From Cupriavidus taiwanensis (GTDB lineage: Bacteria; Pseudomonadota; Gammaproteobacteria; Burkholderiales; Burkholderiaceae): a stretch of DNA of 64,000 nt. Below, in pieces: positions 62,968-64,000 of this stretch. A model generated the notes under the pieces. The model did no database searches. It was not told the DNA's origin and worked only from the letters and a program-made list of their open reading frames with translations. The stretch's first letter is position 1. The number at the start of each line of letters is the position of its first letter. The stretch is from the NCBI RefSeq assembly GCF_900250115.1, contig NZ_LT984803.1, positions 1,178,001 through 1,242,000 of the forward strand, written 5' to 3'. Made by a program: the position numbers and the translations under genes.

Positions 62968-64000
62968 CGCTGGTTGCCATCATCCTGTTCGTGGTCTTTA
63001 TCGGCCTGATGCTGCTGGGCGTGCCGATCGGCGTGTCGCTGGGCCTGGGTGGCCTGGTCGCGATCGGCCTGTCGAATCTCGATACGCAGATGTTCGGCCT
63101 GCTGGCGGTGCCGCAGAACTTCTACGCGGGCCTGGCCAAGTATCCGCTTCTGGCAATCCCGATGTTCGTGCTGGTGGGCTCGATCTTCGACCGCTCCGGC
63201 GTGGCGCAGCGGCTGGTCACCTTTGCCATCGCGGTGGTCGGGCGCGGCCCGGGCATGCTGCCGCTGGTGGCGATCCTGGTGGCGATGTTCCTCGGCGGCA
63301 TTTCGGGCTCGGGCCCGGCCAACGCGGCCGCGGTCGGCGGCGTGATGATCGCGGCGATGTCGCGCGCGGGCTATCCCGGCTCATACAGCGCGGCGGTGGT
63401 CGGCGCGGCCGCGGCCACCGACATCCTGATCCCGCCGTCGGTGGCGTTCATCATCTACAGCGTGCTGGTGCCGGGCGCATCGGTGCCGGCGCTGTTCGCG
63501 GCCGGCATGATCCCGGGCGTGCTCGCGGGCATCGCGCTGATCGTGCCGGCGGTGTGGCTGGCGCGCAAGCACAACATGGGCGCCGCCGAGGCCGCGCTGC
63601 CGCGTCCGCCGTTCTGGAAGAGCCTGCGCGAAGCCGCGTGGGGCCTGGTGGCGCCGTTCCTGATCCTGGGCGGCATGCGCGCCGGCTGGTTCACGCCGAC
63701 CGAGGCCGCCGTGGTGGCGGTGGTCTATGGCCTGTTCGTCGGCATGGTGGTGTACCGCAGCATCGGCCTGCGCGACCTGTTCACCATCTTCCAGGAGGCG
63801 GGCGAAACCTCTGCCGTGATCCTGCTGGTGGTGGCGCTGGCGGGCATCTTTGCCTATGCCCTGTCGACGCTGGGCGTGATCGATCCGCTGGCGCAGGCGA
63901 TCGCCACCTCCGGACTGGGCGAGTACGGCGTGCTCGCGCTGATCGTGCTGCTGCTGATGACGGTGGGCATGTTCCTCGACGGCATCTCGATCTTCCTGAT
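62964..64000 (+). CDS. TRAP transporter large permease (DctM type), 3' end cut by window
   Basis: About 345 codons visible, running off the right edge (full length is about 430). Begins MTLVAIILFVVFIGLMLLGVP and shows DctM marks: LAIPMFVLVGSIFDRSG, GGISGSGPANAAAVGGVM, TDILIPPSVAFIIYSVL and TPTEAAVVAVVYG. Na-coupled importer of an organic acid, in the same operon as DctQ (ATGA overlap). Confidence 0.94.
   Translation, partial: MTLVAIILFVVFIGLMLLGVPIGVSLGLGGLVAIGLSNLDTQMFGLLAVPQNFYAGLAKYPLLAIPMFVLVGSIFDRSGVAQRLVTFAIAVVGRGPGMLPLVAILVAMFLGGISGSGPANAAAVGGVMIAAMSRAGYPGSYSAAVVGAAAATDILIPPSVAFIIYSVLVPGASVPALFAAGMIPGVLAGIALIVPAVWLARKHNMGAAEAALPRPPFWKSLREAAWGLVAPFLILGGMRAGWFTPTEAAVVAVVYGLFVGMVVYRSIGLRDLFTIFQEAGETSAVILLVVALAGIFAYALSTLGVIDPLAQAIATSGLGEYGVLALIVLLLMTVGMFLDGISIFL

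Overview
The window looks like chromosomal DNA from a high-GC betaproteobacterium of the Burkholderiaceae, most like Cupriavidus/Ralstonia. The reasons are the G/C-ending codon use, the gene order mutS ... suhB-trmJ-cysE-lpxH-ppiB-ppiA-TPR-cysS-accA-tilS-lysC-tRNA-Ser-pyc, a class I PPK2, a Burkholderiales porin and TRAP/IclR/GntR catabolic modules. The genus is an inference from gene content and order; no rRNA or plasmid marker is present. No CRISPR array, prophage or intact insertion sequence was seen.

1-18 kb is mostly housekeeping: mismatch repair (mutS, cut by the left edge), stress and polyphosphate genes (Usp, PPK2, YdcH-like), suhB, trmJ, cysE, lpxH, two cyclophilins, a TPR protein, cysS, an AlkA-type glycosylase, accA, tilS, lysC and tRNA-Ser(GCU) with a clear promoter and terminator. 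17-26 kb holds a class III nucleotide cyclase fused to an FHA domain, pyruvate carboxylase, a PagL-like lipid A deacylase, a pirin, and a thiolase-like/DUF35 pair divergent from an IclR regulator.

26.6-34.2 kb is one long plus-strand block: a five-gene oligopeptide-type ABC importer, a porin and an N-formylglutamate amidohydrolase, which reads as an uptake and processing module. 34-38 kb carries an FAD-linked oxidase, a DUF2069 protein, WrbA and a YihY-type membrane protein.

38.2-47.2 kb is the most unusual region. An RcsB-like response regulator and a hybrid kinase (HisKA-HATPase-REC-HPt) are followed by a glycine-zipper envelope protein, a lipoprotein, a Gly/Ala-rich exported protein, and a DUF3302-HlyD-NodT efflux operon. 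A 20-bp element (consensus GCWATCAAAGGARTTNGAAA) occurs three times here, each time upstream of and in the same orientation toward one of these envelope transcription units. I propose a local envelope-stress regulon controlled by the adjacent phosphorelay.

47-64 kb is metabolic: an Mpo1-like protein, an alpha/beta hydrolase, an O-acyl-homoserine sulfhydrylase, a CBS protein, an MFS-PlsC fusion, a GST-like protein, aroC, an MFS transporter, an L-2-hydroxyglutarate oxidase-like enzyme with a FadR-type regulator, a PilZ/YcgR protein, a lipase pseudogene broken by frameshift and inversion, ETF-ubiquinone oxidoreductase, an SDR behind a palindromic operator, and a TRAP transporter (dctQ, then dctM cut by the right edge).
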